Positions 54,726 to 63,189 of a DNA stretch of 64,000 nt are shown piece after piece (positions within the stretch are counted from its first letter, which is position 1; every line of letters begins with the position of its first letter). Below the pieces are notes generated by a model. It was not told the origin of the DNA. It ran no database searches and worked only from the letters and a program-made list of their open reading frames with translations. Where the stretch lies: NCBI GenBank assembly GCA_002416505.1, contig DIAM01000017.1, positions 1 to 64,000 of the forward strand, written 5' to 3'. The stretch comes from Gammaproteobacteria bacterium UBA5078. GTDB lineage: Bacteria; Pseudomonadota; Gammaproteobacteria; Pseudomonadales; Pseudohongiellaceae. The position numbers were made by a program, and so were the translations under genes.

Positions 54726-54944
54726 ATGCGTGAATTAAGTATGGAAGAAGTAGAGCAGGTGAATGGAGGGCGGTTCTTGGATGCGATGCCTGGTTTTACT
54801 GCAGCTATAGGAATTGCTGCGGCGAGATATGGGAAAAATTGGGCTCTTGTGCCAATTAGGGCCGCATTCATGGCATCTCCGATTGTGTTTGGGGCAGTGG
54901 TAGGTATTACCTTAGCTGCTGGAGTAGTAATGGCAAGGGATTAG
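54726..54944 (+). CDS. Double-glycine leader peptide, class II microcin/bacteriocin-like precursor
   Basis: A 72-residue peptide. The start at 54726 is set by a perfect AAGGAGG at 54710-54716. The leader MRELSMEEVEQVNGG closely follows the double-glycine leader of colicin V and class II bacteriocins (M-R-x-L-x(4)-E-x(3)-V-x-G-G). Cleavage after Gly15 would give a 57-residue peptide, positively charged by about three, with two hydrophobic, small-residue-rich helices (about 24-36 and 46-69, the latter with GxxxG). This would suit membrane insertion. No C39-peptidase exporter or immunity gene is recognised beside it; the next gene, 131 bp later, is a rhomboid protease. The DNA here is visibly more AT-rich than the surroundings. 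Bacteriocin activity is inference. Confidence 0.75.
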   Translation: MRELSMEEVEQVNGGRFLDAMPGFTAAIGIAAARYGKNWALVPIRAAFMASPIVFGAVVGITLAAGVVMARD

Positions 54945-54980
54945 CAAGTCCATTCTCATGAGACAAGTATTGTTAACTTT

Positions 54981-55011
54981 GACGAGGTAGTTGGAACGTA
55001 GCTATCTCGTC
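54981..55011 (+). terminator. Hairpin between the leader peptide and rhomboid genes
   Basis: Ten paired bases (GACGAGGTAG 54981-54990 with CTATCTCGTC 55002-55011, one G-U) around an 11-base loop, 37 bp after the peptide stop. No long T run follows. It could attenuate transcription so that the small peptide is made in excess over the protease. Confidence 0.5.
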
Positions 55012-55075
55012 TAGTTGTAGTTTTCTAAAAAAGAAACGAGTGGCAGGAAAAATTATAGGTGAAATATAGATAAAA

Positions 55076-56263
55076 ATGGAACTTGAAAACTGGTCGAAAA
55101 ACTTCTCTCTTAATCAAAAAGAAATGGAGTCTAGAGTTAAAAGTACGATAGTGCTTTTCGGTATTGCTATTCTTATTCTGTTTTCTATAAATTTCTCTAA
55201 CCAATCAGAAAAATACGTTGATCAACTGTCACTTCCATTGTGCTTAATTTTGTTGATTTTTCTATTTTGCATAACGATTAGTTTTGCGCTGTCGAGAATA
55301 AAACTAAATATAAGTTTTGTCAGTGGTAAGTTAAAGTTTCCATACTACTATTTTTGGCTTTCTGAAGTTTCCTTAACCCAGATATGCGGTCTCGAAGAGT
55401 TGCGGATGAATGGAGAGGTGGTAACTTTAATTATTTTTCTTGAAAGTGGAGATGTTGTTTATTTTGACAAAAATATATTCACTAACAAATTACAATTTTA
55501 CGAGTTTCGAGAACAGCTTTCAGTTTTGGTGGGCTTTAATATTGAAAGCAGCAAGAATGCAAAACTCATTATTTCTGAAAAACATACATTTCATAATATT
55601 CTTCTATTTTCAATCGTTTTAATTTGGGTTTCTGCGTTTTTTTTAATCTCATCAAATAGTGTTCAAGAAATGGAGTTGGTTCTTGAAAAAGGGGCTATTT
55701 CAAGAAAATTTGTCTTGGATGGAGAGTTTTACAGGTTGTTCTCCTCGTTTTTTCTACACTCTAATCTTCTGCATATTGCTACGAATGTCTTAGTATTTAC
55801 GGTGCTTAGCCAATTTCTCGTTAAGCTTGTAGATGTTTATAGATATATAAACATTCTTTTTATATCTGCTTTTTTTGCATCTATTATTACGCTTTTAGCG
55901 CATCAAGAAGAGTTTGTAATAGGGGCTTCAGGGGGGGTGTTTGGTCTTTTTGGTGCGTTCTGCGCAATAAAAACAACTGAAAAATTATCTGGCTCGGTCG
56001 GAAATTTATCTGGGGCTTTTGTCGTTTTTCTGATTTTTATCGAAGTTTTATTTGGCTGGCTAAATGAAAGAACGGATTTTTATAGCCATTTAGGAGGATT
56101 CGTTTCTGGATTTCTAATTTCGAAGATGTTTTTGATTAAAGGATCTTCCAAGTTGATTCACTCTTCAGCTTGCTTTGAGAAATTTGTCTCTATTGTTTTG
56201 ATTGCATTTTTCCTAGGTGGTTTTTTCCGATTTTTTCTGCGCGTCTATTTTCAATCGGGATAG
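55076..56263 (+). CDS. Rhomboid-family intramembrane serine protease with N-terminal extension
   Basis: A 395-residue membrane protein. Two spans (about 22-40 and 52-72) are followed by a soluble, beta-rich segment (80-160) and then the rhomboid core. The core is complete: YRLFSSFFLHSNLLHIATN with H228, H233 and N237; GASG with the catalytic Ser285; and the partner His338 in YSHLGGFVSG. Rhomboids cut transmembrane segments at helix-breaking small residues. The extra two-span plus soluble N-terminal part is unusual and may recognise substrate. The gene is AT-rich with rare-looking codons, unlike its neighbours, suggesting transfer. It follows the double-glycine peptide gene, so processing of, or protection from, that peptide is plausible (inference). 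Confidence 0.88.
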   Translation: MELENWSKNFSLNQKEMESRVKSTIVLFGIAILILFSINFSNQSEKYVDQLSLPLCLILLIFLFCITISFALSRIKLNISFVSGKLKFPYYYFWLSEVSLTQICGLEELRMNGEVVTLIIFLESGDVVYFDKNIFTNKLQFYEFREQLSVLVGFNIESSKNAKLIISEKHTFHNILLFSIVLIWVSAFFLISSNSVQEMELVLEKGAISRKFVLDGEFYRLFSSFFLHSNLLHIATNVLVFTVLSQFLVKLVDVYRYINILFISAFFASIITLLAHQEEFVIGASGGVFGLFGAFCAIKTTEKLSGSVGNLSGAFVVFLIFIEVLFGWLNERTDFYSHLGGFVSGFLISKMFLIKGSSKLIHSSACFEKFVSIVLIAFFLGGFFRFFLRVYFQSG

Positions 56264-56352
56264 ATAAAATAGACGTTGCTAAAACGTAAGTAGTTGGCTT
56301 TTGCTGTTTTTCACGAAAGTCTATGCCGCTCTATAAATAGTCTATAGGGCTA

Positions 56353-56389
56353 GCAGGATTGAAGAGAGAGGCTGCATCTTCAATCCTGC
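56353..56389. terminator. Perfect 13-bp hairpin at the edge of the AT-rich insert
   Basis: Arms 56353-56365 and 56377-56389 are perfectly complementary with an 11-base loop. The hairpin lies between the rhomboid gene and the convergent transglutaminase gene, and probably ends transcription from one or both sides. It also marks the right end of the AT-rich segment. Confidence 0.65.
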
Positions 56390-56398
56390 CACTATCGA

Positions 56399-59300
56399 TC
56401 AGCGATTCTTATAGCGCATATCTAGGGTATAGGGATGCGCCTCGTGGGGTTCGCCTAGGTCGAGATCCATCTCGCCCTGGGTGTGGCCGTGTTTCGAGAA
56501 ACGCGCCACGCGCCTCGCCTCGGCCTCATTGCCGTTCACGGGGAAAGTATCGTAGTTACGCCCGCCAGGGTGGGAGACATAGTAGGTGCAACCACCCAAA
56601 GACCTATTGTGATAGGTGTCCACGATGTCGATCACTAGGGGGGAGTGTACGTCTATAGTCGGGTGTAGTGCTGACCATGGCGCCCAGGCTTTGTAGCGAA
56701 TGCCGCCAACGAACTCGCCCTCGGTACCCGTGCTGCGCATCGGCACCTTGCGCCCGTTACAGGTGACGATGAAGCGATTGCCCGTCATGTTTCGAGCGCG
56801 CACCTGTAGCCTCTCTACCGAGGAGTCAACATAGCGGGCAGTGCCCTGACCTGTGGACTCTTCGCCGAGGACGTGCCAAGGCTCAATGGCGCGGTGCAGG
56901 TCGAGCTGGATGCCTGCTGCATGGATGGTGCCGTAATGCGGGAAGCGGAACTCCTGGAAAGGCGCAAACCATTCTAGGTCGAACGCGTAGCCTGCCTGTT
57001 TAATATCATCGATCACCCAGCCGAGATCTTCCCACACGAAATGGGGCAGCATGAAACGGTCGTGCAGCTCCGTGCCCCAATTGATGAGGGGCTTGGTGTA
57101 GGGAGTCTTCCAGAAATGCGCTACGAGCGTGCGAATCAACAACACCTGCAGTACGCTCATCTGCCAATGGGGTGGCATCTCGAAGTTTCTAAACTCGACG
57201 ATACCCAAGCGGCCGCTAGAGCTGTCGGGGGAGTAGAGCTTGTCGATGCAGAATTCGGCGCGGTGGGTATTGCCGGTGAGGTCGACCAAGAAGTTGCGCA
57301 GTATGCGATCCACTAGCCAGACCTGATCGCCGCCGATTCCCTCTAGTTGTTGCAGGGCGATCTCTAGTTCATAGAGATTATCGTCGCGTGCCTCGTCTAC
57401 TCTCGGTGCCTGACTAGTAGGGCCGATAAACTGGCCCGAGAACAGGTAGGAGAGGCTGGGGTGATTCTGCCAGAAACGAATCAGGCTGCCCAAGACATCC
57501 GGGCGGCGCAGGAAAGGGCTGTCCTCTGGTTTAGCGGCGCCAAGGGTGACGTGATTGCCTCCGCCGGTGCCGGTATGGCGTCCATCAAGCATGAACTTCT
57601 CGGTGCCAAGGCGGTTTTGTCGCGCTTGCTCATAAAGAGTGTGCACAAGCTTAGTGAGGTCTGGCCAGTTATTCGACGGCTGTACGTTGACTTCGATTAC
57701 ACCCGGGTCTGGCGTAATCATCAGCTTCTGTACGCGCGGATCTTTCGGCGGCTCATAACCTTCGATAATAATAGGGCAGGTTAGCTTCTCTGCCGTGGCC
57801 TCTATAGCCGCAATTAGCGCAACATAGCGTTCGAGATCGGTCTGCGGAGGGAGGAATAGGTATAACCTGCCATCGCGGACCTCGGCACATATGGCCGTGT
57901 GGAAGATGCGCGCGCCTTCCGCAACTTCGGCATCGGTATCCTTGCCTTCGACTTTGCTCTTTGGCGGATAGGCCAGCGCTTCGCGTGGCGCGAACGGGTC
58001 GCGCGCGTGCTCATCCTCGCTCGTATCGGGCACCTGCCAGGGAAGGCTGTTCAATGGCAGGCGAAAACCGATGGGGGAGTCACCAGGGGTGAGCGCGAGT
58101 TGCTCTTTGCGGAAATACCAGAGACAGCTAATCCACTTGATATCGCCTTCATTCTCTTTGGAGGAAAGTGGCAAGACATAGCCACTTTCCTTGTCGAGTC
58201 CTTGGGCGAAGACGCGTTTTATGCGGGCCGCCTCTAGGGGGTCTACTATCTTGTTATCCCAGAGCGATACGTTCGCCGGCAGTTCTGCTTCTCGCTTTAA
58301 ATACCAGGCCGAGTCTTCGAAGGCGGGCAGGATATAGCTCGAGTTAATGCCGAGGCGTTTTGCGAGCGCGGCGACAAAAGTCGCGGCTTGCTTTGTCGTG
58401 GCCGTGCCACTGGTGCGCTCGTCAGCTAACAGCTTAGGATTATGCCAGAGTGGCTTGCCATCGGTGCGCCAGAATAGGCCCAGTGCCCAGCGCGGCAGTG
58501 GTTCGCCTGGGTACCATTTTCCCTGCCCAATGTGGATTAGACCTTCGGGTCCATAATGCTTCTTAAGTGCGTGCAATAGTTCGCCCGCTAACTTGCGTTT
58601 CTCTTTGCCTAAAGCGGCCGTGTTCCACTGCTCACTCTCCATGTCGTCGATGGAGATGAAGGTGGGTTCGCCACCAACGGTGAGGCGCACATCTTGTTCT
58701 TCTAACTCTTCGTCAATCGTCAATCCCAGCGCATCGATGGTCGCCCATTGTTCTGAGCTATAGGGTTTGGTGACGCGCGGGTCTTCGTGGATCCGCGTAA
58801 CGCTATTCTCGTGAATAAACTCGACTTCGCACACGCCGGTAGAGCCGGTGATTGGTGCGGCACTTACTGGGTCCGGCGTGCAGGCTAGGGGGATGTGTCC
58901 CTCTGCCGCGAACAAGCCGGAGGTGGGGTCCAGCCCGATCCAGCCGGCGCCGGGGATATACACCTCGGTCCAGGCATGTAGGTCCGTGAAATCCTCGGTC
59001 GTGCCGCCGGGGCCGTCGATGGAGCGCACGTCGGCGGTGAGCTGAACTAGGTAGCCGGAGGCGAATCGCGCGGCGAGTCCCATGTGACGAAGCGTCTGCA
59101 CAAACAGCCAGGCGCTATCACGGCACGAGCCATATTCCGTGGTCAGTGTTTCTTCGCAGGTCTGTACCCCAGGCTCCATGCGGATAACATAGTTGACTGC
59201 CGCCTGCGTGCGGCTATTCTCTGTTACGAGAAAAGTCACGATGGCTTGGTGACTCTTGTCGACCCCTTTTAGCCACTTCTTCATCGCCGGGCCGTTCTCT

Positions 59301-59662
59301 TTTACTTCCAAGTATGGCGCCAGGTCTTTGGCAAGTTGGGGGTCGTATTTAAACGGGAAATGCTGGGCGCTATCCTCGACGAAGAAGTCGAATGGATTGA
59401 TCACCGTCATGTCGGCGATTAGCTCGACGGTGACCGATAATTCCTTCGCCGGTTCGGGGAAAACGAGTCGCGCCAAATGGTTCGAAAAAGGATCTTGCTG
59501 CCAGTTAATAAAATGGCTGCTGGGTTCTATCTTGAGCGAGTAGGCATCGATAGGCGTTCGACAATGTGGAGCGGGTCGGAGGCGAACGACGTGGGGTAAT
59601 ATTTCCACCAAACGATCAAAACGATATGTCGTTTGATGGCGTATTGCTACTTTAATGCTCAT
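56399..59662 (-). CDS. Transglutaminase-DUF2126 fusion, predicted peptide ligase component
   Basis: A 1087-residue cytosolic protein. The N-terminus has the bacterial transglutaminase N domain (RLRPAPHCRTPI) and a transglutaminase core with Cys180 (YGSCRDSAW), His229 (DLHAWTEV) and Asp245 (GLDPT). The rest, from about 310, is the DUF2126 domain, predicted to be a circularly permuted glutamine-synthetase-like amide ligase (TGGGNHVTLG, HRAEFCIDKLYSPDSSSGRLG). Comparative genomics groups it with the ATP-grasp, alpha-E and Anbu proteins, all of which are encoded nearby. It runs divergently from the ATP-grasp gene with only 18 bp between the starts. Confidence 0.93.
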   Translation of the reverse strand: MSIKVAIRHQTTYRFDRLVEILPHVVRLRPAPHCRTPIDAYSLKIEPSSHFINWQQDPFSNHLARLVFPEPAKELSVTVELIADMTVINPFDFFVEDSAQHFPFKYDPQLAKDLAPYLEVKENGPAMKKWLKGVDKSHQAIVTFLVTENSRTQAAVNYVIRMEPGVQTCEETLTTEYGSCRDSAWLFVQTLRHMGLAARFASGYLVQLTADVRSIDGPGGTTEDFTDLHAWTEVYIPGAGWIGLDPTSGLFAAEGHIPLACTPDPVSAAPITGSTGVCEVEFIHENSVTRIHEDPRVTKPYSSEQWATIDALGLTIDEELEEQDVRLTVGGEPTFISIDDMESEQWNTAALGKEKRKLAGELLHALKKHYGPEGLIHIGQGKWYPGEPLPRWALGLFWRTDGKPLWHNPKLLADERTSGTATTKQAATFVAALAKRLGINSSYILPAFEDSAWYLKREAELPANVSLWDNKIVDPLEAARIKRVFAQGLDKESGYVLPLSSKENEGDIKWISCLWYFRKEQLALTPGDSPIGFRLPLNSLPWQVPDTSEDEHARDPFAPREALAYPPKSKVEGKDTDAEVAEGARIFHTAICAEVRDGRLYLFLPPQTDLERYVALIAAIEATAEKLTCPIIIEGYEPPKDPRVQKLMITPDPGVIEVNVQPSNNWPDLTKLVHTLYEQARQNRLGTEKFMLDGRHTGTGGGNHVTLGAAKPEDSPFLRRPDVLGSLIRFWQNHPSLSYLFSGQFIGPTSQAPRVDEARDDNLYELEIALQQLEGIGGDQVWLVDRILRNFLVDLTGNTHRAEFCIDKLYSPDSSSGRLGIVEFRNFEMPPHWQMSVLQVLLIRTLVAHFWKTPYTKPLINWGTELHDRFMLPHFVWEDLGWVIDDIKQAGYAFDLEWFAPFQEFRFPHYGTIHAAGIQLDLHRAIEPWHVLGEESTGQGTARYVDSSVERLQVRARNMTGNRFIVTCNGRKVPMRSTGTEGEFVGGIRYKAWAPWSALHPTIDVHSPLVIDIVDTYHNRSLGGCTYYVSHPGGRNYDTFPVNGNEAEARRVARFSKHGHTQGEMDLDLGEPHEAHPYTLDMRYKNR

Positions 59663-59680
59663 AAGGTAGTGTTGCTCACT

Positions 59681-61135
59681 ATGGAAATTAATTGGAATAC
59701 TTATAACCCTGGCGCTTTTTATGATGAACTAATTAGTTCGCCAGGGCACGCTCGCAAGTCAGGTAAAATTCTGGCTCAGTACCTAAGCTCGCTAAAAAGT
59801 GAAGATCTACAGCAGCGTAAAACCGCTGCGGAACTTGCCATCAAGGCTATGGGTATTTCGTTTACTGTGTACAGCGAGGCTGGAAATATTGATCGGGAGT
59901 GGCCGTTCGACATTATCCCTCGAATCATTACAGAAACACAATGGCAGAAGACAAGTCAAGGTTTGGAGCAGAGATTGCGCGCCTTGAACTGCTTTATCGA
60001 CGATATCTATAACGAACAGAAGATTCTAAAAGATAAGGTTGTGCCCGCCGAACTTATCGCCAAGTCTGTCAACTTCCGCAAAGAGTGTGTCGGCATGAAA
60101 CCTCTGCACGGGGTTTGGGCGCACATCTGCGGCACGGATTTGATCCGCGATACTAACGGCCAGTTTTACGTGCTCGAAGACAACTTAAGGGTGCCCTCTG
60201 GCGTGTCCTATATGTTGGAGAATCGCAAGGTAACCAAGCGCGTTTTCCCGGAGCTATTCGAGAACTATAATATCCAGCCTATTACCGATTACCCGTCACA
60301 ACTGTTCGACATGTTGGCGGCAATCTCGCCTCGCCCGGGGGATTATCCCGAGGTTGTGGTATTGACCCCCGGCATCTATAACTCTGCTTATTTTGAACAC
60401 TCTTACTTAGCGCAGAGAATGGGCGCGGAATTGGTAGAAGGTGGCGACCTTGTCGTAGAGGCTGATGACTGTGTCTATATGCGCACCATCGATGGGCTCT
60501 CCAGAGTCGATGTCATTTATCGCCGTATTGACGATCTCTTCCTAGACCCTGAAGCATTCAACCCAGACTCCGCGCTTGGGGTTCCCGGTTTGATGCGCGC
60601 GTGGTTGAAGGGTAATGTGGCATTAGCCAATGCGCCTGGCGCGGGCGTGGCCGACGACAAGGTTATCTATACCTATGTCCCCGCTATGATCAAATACTAT
60701 TTGGGCGAAGAGCCCTTGATAGAAAACGTCCCGAGTTACCTCTGTGTCGACGAGAAGCAGTGTCAATATGTACTAGAGAATCTAGACAAGTTGGTCGTCA
60801 AACCCGCTAATGAATCGGGTGGTTACGGCATGCTGATGGGGCCGCAGGCTAGTAAGAAAGAGCGCGCCGAGTTTGCCTTGAAGATTAAGGCAAATCCACG
60901 TAATTACATGGCTCAACCTTTGATTGCACTCTCTACGGCCCCAGTTATCGGGGAAAAAAATGCGGAGCCTCGACATATCGATTTACGTCCCTTTATTCTC
61001 CAAGGGCGGGAAACCTATGTGACACCCGGCGGATTAACCCGCGTGGCGATGGTTAAGGGTTCTTATATCGTCAACTCGTCGCAAGGCGGTGGCAGTAAGG
61101 ACACCTGGATCGTTTCAGAAGGGGGTGATGAATAA
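59681..61135 (+). CDS. Circularly permuted ATP-grasp protein
   Basis: A 484-residue protein of the DUF404/DUF407 (circularly permuted type 2 ATP-grasp) family. The start at 59681 is chosen because the family usually begins with a segment like NTYNPGAFYDEL; an upstream ATG at 59633 lies within the opposite gene's beginning. Key segments are GVWAHICGTDLIRDTNGQFYVLEDNLRVPSG, in which the acidic metal/ATP ligands sit, VVKPANESGGYGM and HIDLRPFILQG. ATP-grasp enzymes join a carboxylate to an amine through an acyl phosphate. Its stop codon overlaps the start of the alpha-E gene (TAATG at 61133). Confidence 0.9.
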   Translation: MEINWNTYNPGAFYDELISSPGHARKSGKILAQYLSSLKSEDLQQRKTAAELAIKAMGISFTVYSEAGNIDREWPFDIIPRIITETQWQKTSQGLEQRLRALNCFIDDIYNEQKILKDKVVPAELIAKSVNFRKECVGMKPLHGVWAHICGTDLIRDTNGQFYVLEDNLRVPSGVSYMLENRKVTKRVFPELFENYNIQPITDYPSQLFDMLAAISPRPGDYPEVVVLTPGIYNSAYFEHSYLAQRMGAELVEGGDLVVEADDCVYMRTIDGLSRVDVIYRRIDDLFLDPEAFNPDSALGVPGLMRAWLKGNVALANAPGAGVADDKVIYTYVPAMIKYYLGEEPLIENVPSYLCVDEKQCQYVLENLDKLVVKPANESGGYGMLMGPQASKKERAEFALKIKANPRNYMAQPLIALSTAPVIGEKNAEPRHIDLRPFILQGRETYVTPGGLTRVAMVKGSYIVNSSQGGGSKDTWIVSEGGDE

Positions 61136-62109
61136 TGTTATCGCGAGTTGCAGAACGCATTTACTGGCTGGGCCGATACCTGGAGCGCGCAGAGAACACA
61201 GCGCGCTTGCTTACAGTCTATTCAAACCTCTTGCTGGACTTGCCACGCGGAGCGCGCGTTGGCTGGCATACGCTGGTCGATATCACTGGTAATCAAGAAG
61301 GGTTTCGCGAGAAGCACAAAGAAACGGATGAGCGTTCGGTTAACCGCTTTCTCATCTCCGATCAGACTAACTACTCGTCGATCATTAGCTCGATCTCCCT
61401 AGCCCGTGAAAATGCGCGTACCACTCGCGAGATCATTCCCACGGAAGCCTGGGAGCAGATAAACAATCTCTACCTGTTTACCCGGGACAATATGGGCAAG
61501 GCCACTGCCCGTGGCACGCGTCACCAACTGCTTCAGGATATTATCGCTCATTGCCAACAGATCACGGGTCTGCTGGCGGGCGCGATGAGCCATAATAGTG
61601 GCTACAATTTTCTACGCATTGCTAGAAGTCTCGAGCGCGCCGACATGACCACGCGTATCGTCGATGTAGGATCCCTAACGCTTGTGCCTAGCCTAATGAA
61701 TCCTGGGCTCTCGATAGAGCCCGCATCAAGACCTTATTCGAATATGATTTGGATGAGTGTCCTGCACTCGCTCAGCGCTTATCAGATGTATCGTCAACAT
61801 GTGCTGGATCGCGTCAATGGAGAGGACGTGGTGACCTTCCTCTTGCAAGACACCCAGTTCCCACGCTCAGTGCAACACTGTTTGTCGATATTGCAGAGCT
61901 GTTTAGAGTACTTGCCCGACAACGACGCGACCAAGCGTCAGGTCTCGGCAACACAGAAATATGTGCAAGACGCTAATATACCCGAGTTACTGGAGAGCGG
62001 CCTGCTTGAATACATAGACGATTTACAAATTGAGATCGGCAATATCCACGCCAATATCGCCGATACTTGGTTCCTGCCTGTCGTCAACGAACAGCAGCAA
62101 TCTGCTTGA
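61135..62109 (+). CDS. Alpha-E domain protein (DUF403)
   Basis: A 324-residue, almost fully helical cytosolic protein. It begins with the family hallmark LSRVAERIYWLGRYLERAENTARL, and a second copy of the same sort of motif occurs mid-protein (FLRIARSLERADMTTRIVDV). The alpha-E domain is the novel helical component of the predicted peptide-tagging system and is thought to work with the ATP-grasp protein, to which it is sometimes fused. One-base overlap with the ATP-grasp gene shows tight coupling. No catalytic residues are obvious. Confidence 0.92.
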   Translation: MLSRVAERIYWLGRYLERAENTARLLTVYSNLLLDLPRGARVGWHTLVDITGNQEGFREKHKETDERSVNRFLISDQTNYSSIISSISLARENARTTREIIPTEAWEQINNLYLFTRDNMGKATARGTRHQLLQDIIAHCQQITGLLAGAMSHNSGYNFLRIARSLERADMTTRIVDVGSLTLVPSLMNPGLSIEPASRPYSNMIWMSVLHSLSAYQMYRQHVLDRVNGEDVVTFLLQDTQFPRSVQHCLSILQSCLEYLPDNDATKRQVSATQKYVQDANIPELLESGLLEYIDDLQIEIGNIHANIADTWFLPVVNEQQQSA

Positions 62110-62133
62110 TCCTAAAGCCAAAGAGTTATTTGC

Positions 62134-63189
62134 ATGAGAGACTTTAAGTGCGCATGCGGTCAGACGCTGTACTTCGAAAATACTGTTTGCACGTCTTGTA
62201 AACGCCCCCTCGCCTACGATCCGTTCCGAGCAGACTTGCTGGCGCTAGAGCCAGTCGAGAATCTCGACGCGGACAGTTTAGCGATGTGGCGGGATGTGAA
62301 ATCGGGCGCAGAGTATCGTCGCTGCTTCAATGACACCGAATACCAAGTATGCAATTGGCTAGTGACCACTCCCCAGGAAAACTTCTGCCTCGCCTGCAAT
62401 TTGAACGATACCATTCCCGATGTCGACTCCAGCTATCGAGCGAATCGCCGCCGCAGATGGTGGGGGCGTATGGAGCAAGCCAAGCGACGCCTGATTTACA
62501 CATTGCTTGCGCTGGGTTTGCCTGTCGATGGCAAGGCGGAGGATAGTTCCGGCTTGGCATTCTCCTTCCTCGAAGACCAGCGCTCGAATCCCATGGCCGA
62601 CGAAGAGCATGTATTGACCGGCCATCTACAGGGCTTGATAACCGTCAACTTGGCGGAGGCCGATGCCATCAATCGCGAACAGGCTCGCCAGGATCTCGGC
62701 GAATCCTATCGCACCTTATTGGGTCATTTTCGACACGAGAGCGGACACTACTACTTTGACAAATTGATTTTCAAGCCGGCCCACTTCAAGGCGTTTAGGG
62801 CGTTGTTCGGAGACGAGCGCGCCGATTATGACGAGGCCTTAGAGCAGCATTACGCGAAGATGGCGGAGATGAAAGGGGAGAGCGATCGCGTCAGTGCCTA
62901 TGCGGATATGCATCCCCATGAAGACTGGGCGGAGTGCTGGGCGCATTACCTGCACATGACCGATTGTTTGGAGACGGCTTGGCAGGTTGGATTGTTGCAA
63001 GAGCGCCTGATCAACCCGGGGACAACGCCAGATATCGAGCGTTGCCTCGAGCTGTGGTCTACTGAGGTGTCCGTTGCGATGAACGCGCTAAATCGTAGTA
63101 TGGGCGTGCGGGATTCTTATCCCTTCATACTCTCGCCCAATACGCTAGCTAAGCTCCGCTTTGTTCATCGGCGGATTTATCCCAGCTAG
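62134..63189 (+). CDS. Zinc-ribbon metallopeptidase-like protein (DUF2248 type)
   Basis: A 351-residue protein. An N-terminal zinc ribbon uses Cys6, Cys8, Cys19 and Cys22, with a further cysteine group at 64, 73, 85 and 88. The catalytic motif HESGH (201-205) fits HExxH, and a downstream HEDWAECWAHYLHM could give the third ligand. This is the putative zinc-binding metallopeptidase family usually found next to the alpha-E/ATP-grasp genes. It starts 24 bp after the alpha-E gene. Substrate unknown; it could cut the peptide made by the ligases. Its 3' end overlaps the Anbu gene by 41 bp. Confidence 0.87.
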   Translation: MRDFKCACGQTLYFENTVCTSCKRPLAYDPFRADLLALEPVENLDADSLAMWRDVKSGAEYRRCFNDTEYQVCNWLVTTPQENFCLACNLNDTIPDVDSSYRANRRRRWWGRMEQAKRRLIYTLLALGLPVDGKAEDSSGLAFSFLEDQRSNPMADEEHVLTGHLQGLITVNLAEADAINREQARQDLGESYRTLLGHFRHESGHYYFDKLIFKPAHFKAFRALFGDERADYDEALEQHYAKMAEMKGESDRVSAYADMHPHEDWAECWAHYLHMTDCLETAWQVGLLQERLINPGTTPDIERCLELWSTEVSVAMNALNRSMGVRDSYPFILSPNTLAKLRFVHRRIYPS

